DNA of 64,000 nt from Rhizaria sp. SCN 62-66 (lineage: Eukaryota; Rhizaria, unplaced). Of this stretch, positions 63,424 through 64,000 are shown one piece after another (position 1 is the stretch's first letter; each line of letters begins with the position of its first letter). The notes under the pieces are model-generated. The model saw only the letters and a program-made list of their open reading frames with translations. It was not told the DNA's origin and searched no databases. The stretch is taken from contig MEDY01000028.1 in the NCBI GenBank assembly GCA_001724265.1, forward strand, positions 1 through 64,000. Direction: 5' to 3'. A program made the position numbers and the translations under genes.

Positions 63424-64000
63424 TTATTCCTTGACTGGCTTGTCGTTCTTCCACTGCCCCTCCCAGGCGAACCCGCTAACCTTGTATTCGAAGCGGCCGC
63501 GGCCCTCTTTGACGTCATTGGCCCACTCACCAATATAGACGTTGCCCGACGGGTAGATCATGCGTCCGTGCCCGTGAAGCTTTCCCGCTAAGAAGTTGCC
63601 CTCATAGAAGGAGCCATCAGGCTCCTTCAGCTTACCATAGCCCTCGCGTTGCCCGTTGCGAACGGAACCACTGTACTCAGAACCGAAACTCGCCTTGTAG
63701 ACGCCCTCACCGTGCGGCACGTCGTTGTGCCAAGCGCCCGCCCATGCACCCACGCCGGGTAAAAGACCTACGCCCTGGCCGTTGCGCTTGTCATCGGCCC
63801 AGCTTCCGTCATAACTCTCGCCGTCAGCCCCTCGCATTGAGCCGTGGCCCTCGCGCCTGTTGCGAACCCACGCACCGCGATAAACGCCACCGTCACTGAA
63901 GTGCATCTCGCCCTCGCCGGAGCGGAGATGTTCCGCAAAGCCGCCGTGGTAGAAAGCGCCACTGGGCCAGCGGTATGTGCCCGTACCGTGGCGCAGACCG
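63424..64000 (-). CDS. MORN-repeat protein (partial, right edge)
   Basis: The frame is open from the window edge to a TAA at 63424-63426, so 191 C-terminal residues are visible and the start lies to the right. It consists of eight MORN units of about 23 residues with cores FYHGGF, VYRGAW, SYDGSW, AWAGAW, EYSGSV, FYEGNF, VYIGEW and AWEGQW, followed by Gly-x-Gly turns (GHGRMIYPSG, GRGRFEYKV). MORN repeats bind phospholipids or act as protein scaffolds. Proteins made mainly of them include radial-spoke components RSPH1 and RSPH10 and MORN1, so a ciliary or cortical role is possible but cannot be decided from this part. No other domain is visible. An in-frame ATG at 63906 is internal to the repeat array and unlikely to be the start. 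Confidence 0.9.
   Translation of the reverse strand, partial: GLRHGTGTYRWPSGAFYHGGFAEHLRSGEGEMHFSDGGVYRGAWVRNRREGHGSMRGADGESYDGSWADDKRNGQGVGLLPGVGAWAGAWHNDVPHGEGVYKASFGSEYSGSVRNGQREGYGKLKEPDGSFYEGNFLAGKLHGHGRMIYPSGNVYIGEWANDVKEGRGRFEYKVSGFAWEGQWKNDKPVKE

Noticed and set aside
1-64000. CRISPR arrays, prophage, insertion sequences or retrotransposons.
   Set aside because: No spaced direct repeats, transposase, integrase or reverse-transcriptase motifs were seen, and the gene set is nuclear eukaryotic.

Overview
This window is nuclear DNA of a eukaryote, most likely a free-living flagellated protist. Evidence: spliceosomal introns, a mitochondrial processing peptidase, a mitochondrial ribosomal protein, a peroxisomal enoyl-CoA isomerase, INO80, cullin-3, a DNA polymerase delta subunit, and three genes of ciliary type (LZTFL1/BBS17, a QRICH2/DUF4795-like protein, a MORN-repeat protein). 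I do not assign it to a lineage. Coding DNA is very GC-rich, with long Ala/Pro/Ser/Asp/Gln tracts; the gaps between genes are clearly AT-richer.

The most important observation is that TAG behaves as a sense codon. Three very long minus-strand genes (a TRF4-like giant at 15356-24748, a PPR-like giant at 32894-42910 and INO80 at 48334-56886) are each one open frame interrupted only by TAG: five, three and one times. A fourth, weaker case lies near 61.6 kb. One TAG sits inside the polyglutamine tract of INO80, which points to glutamine. Every gene end I can place with confidence uses TAA or TGA, never TAG. A second unusual trait is that all nine coding introns I could place by homology and phase begin with GTACG instead of the usual GTAAG/GTGAG.

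Layout. 0-4 kb: the 3' end of an unidentified gene, then an unidentified helical protein with a Ser/Asp tract. 4.1-8.0 kb: PMPCB (+) converging on LZTFL1 (-). 8.7-14.7 kb: a membrane-anchored serine-carboxypeptidase-like protein with the nucleophile replaced (+), converging on a coiled-coil DUF4795 protein (-). 15.4-24.7 kb: the TRF4-like giant (-). 25.3-28.6 kb: ECI2 (-) divergent from a CCNDBP1-like gene (+). 29.2-32.3 kb: POLD2 (-) divergent from MRPL17 (+) across about 300 bp. 32.9-42.9 kb: the PPR-like giant (-). 43.6-47.4 kb: valyl-tRNA synthetase (-), probably making mitochondrial and cytosolic forms. 48.3-56.9 kb: INO80 (-) divergent from CUL3 (+, 57.6-60.4 kb). 60.9-64 kb: an Arg-Pro-Pro repeat protein (-), poorly coding DNA with short repeats, and a MORN-repeat protein (-) that runs off the right edge.

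The genes do not form one pathway. They are a typical unlinked eukaryotic set covering mitochondrial import and translation, peroxisomal fat oxidation, replication, chromatin remodelling, ubiquitin ligation and cilia. Gene ends converge or diverge across 0.3-1 kb gaps. I found no tRNA, rRNA, CRISPR array or complete transposon.
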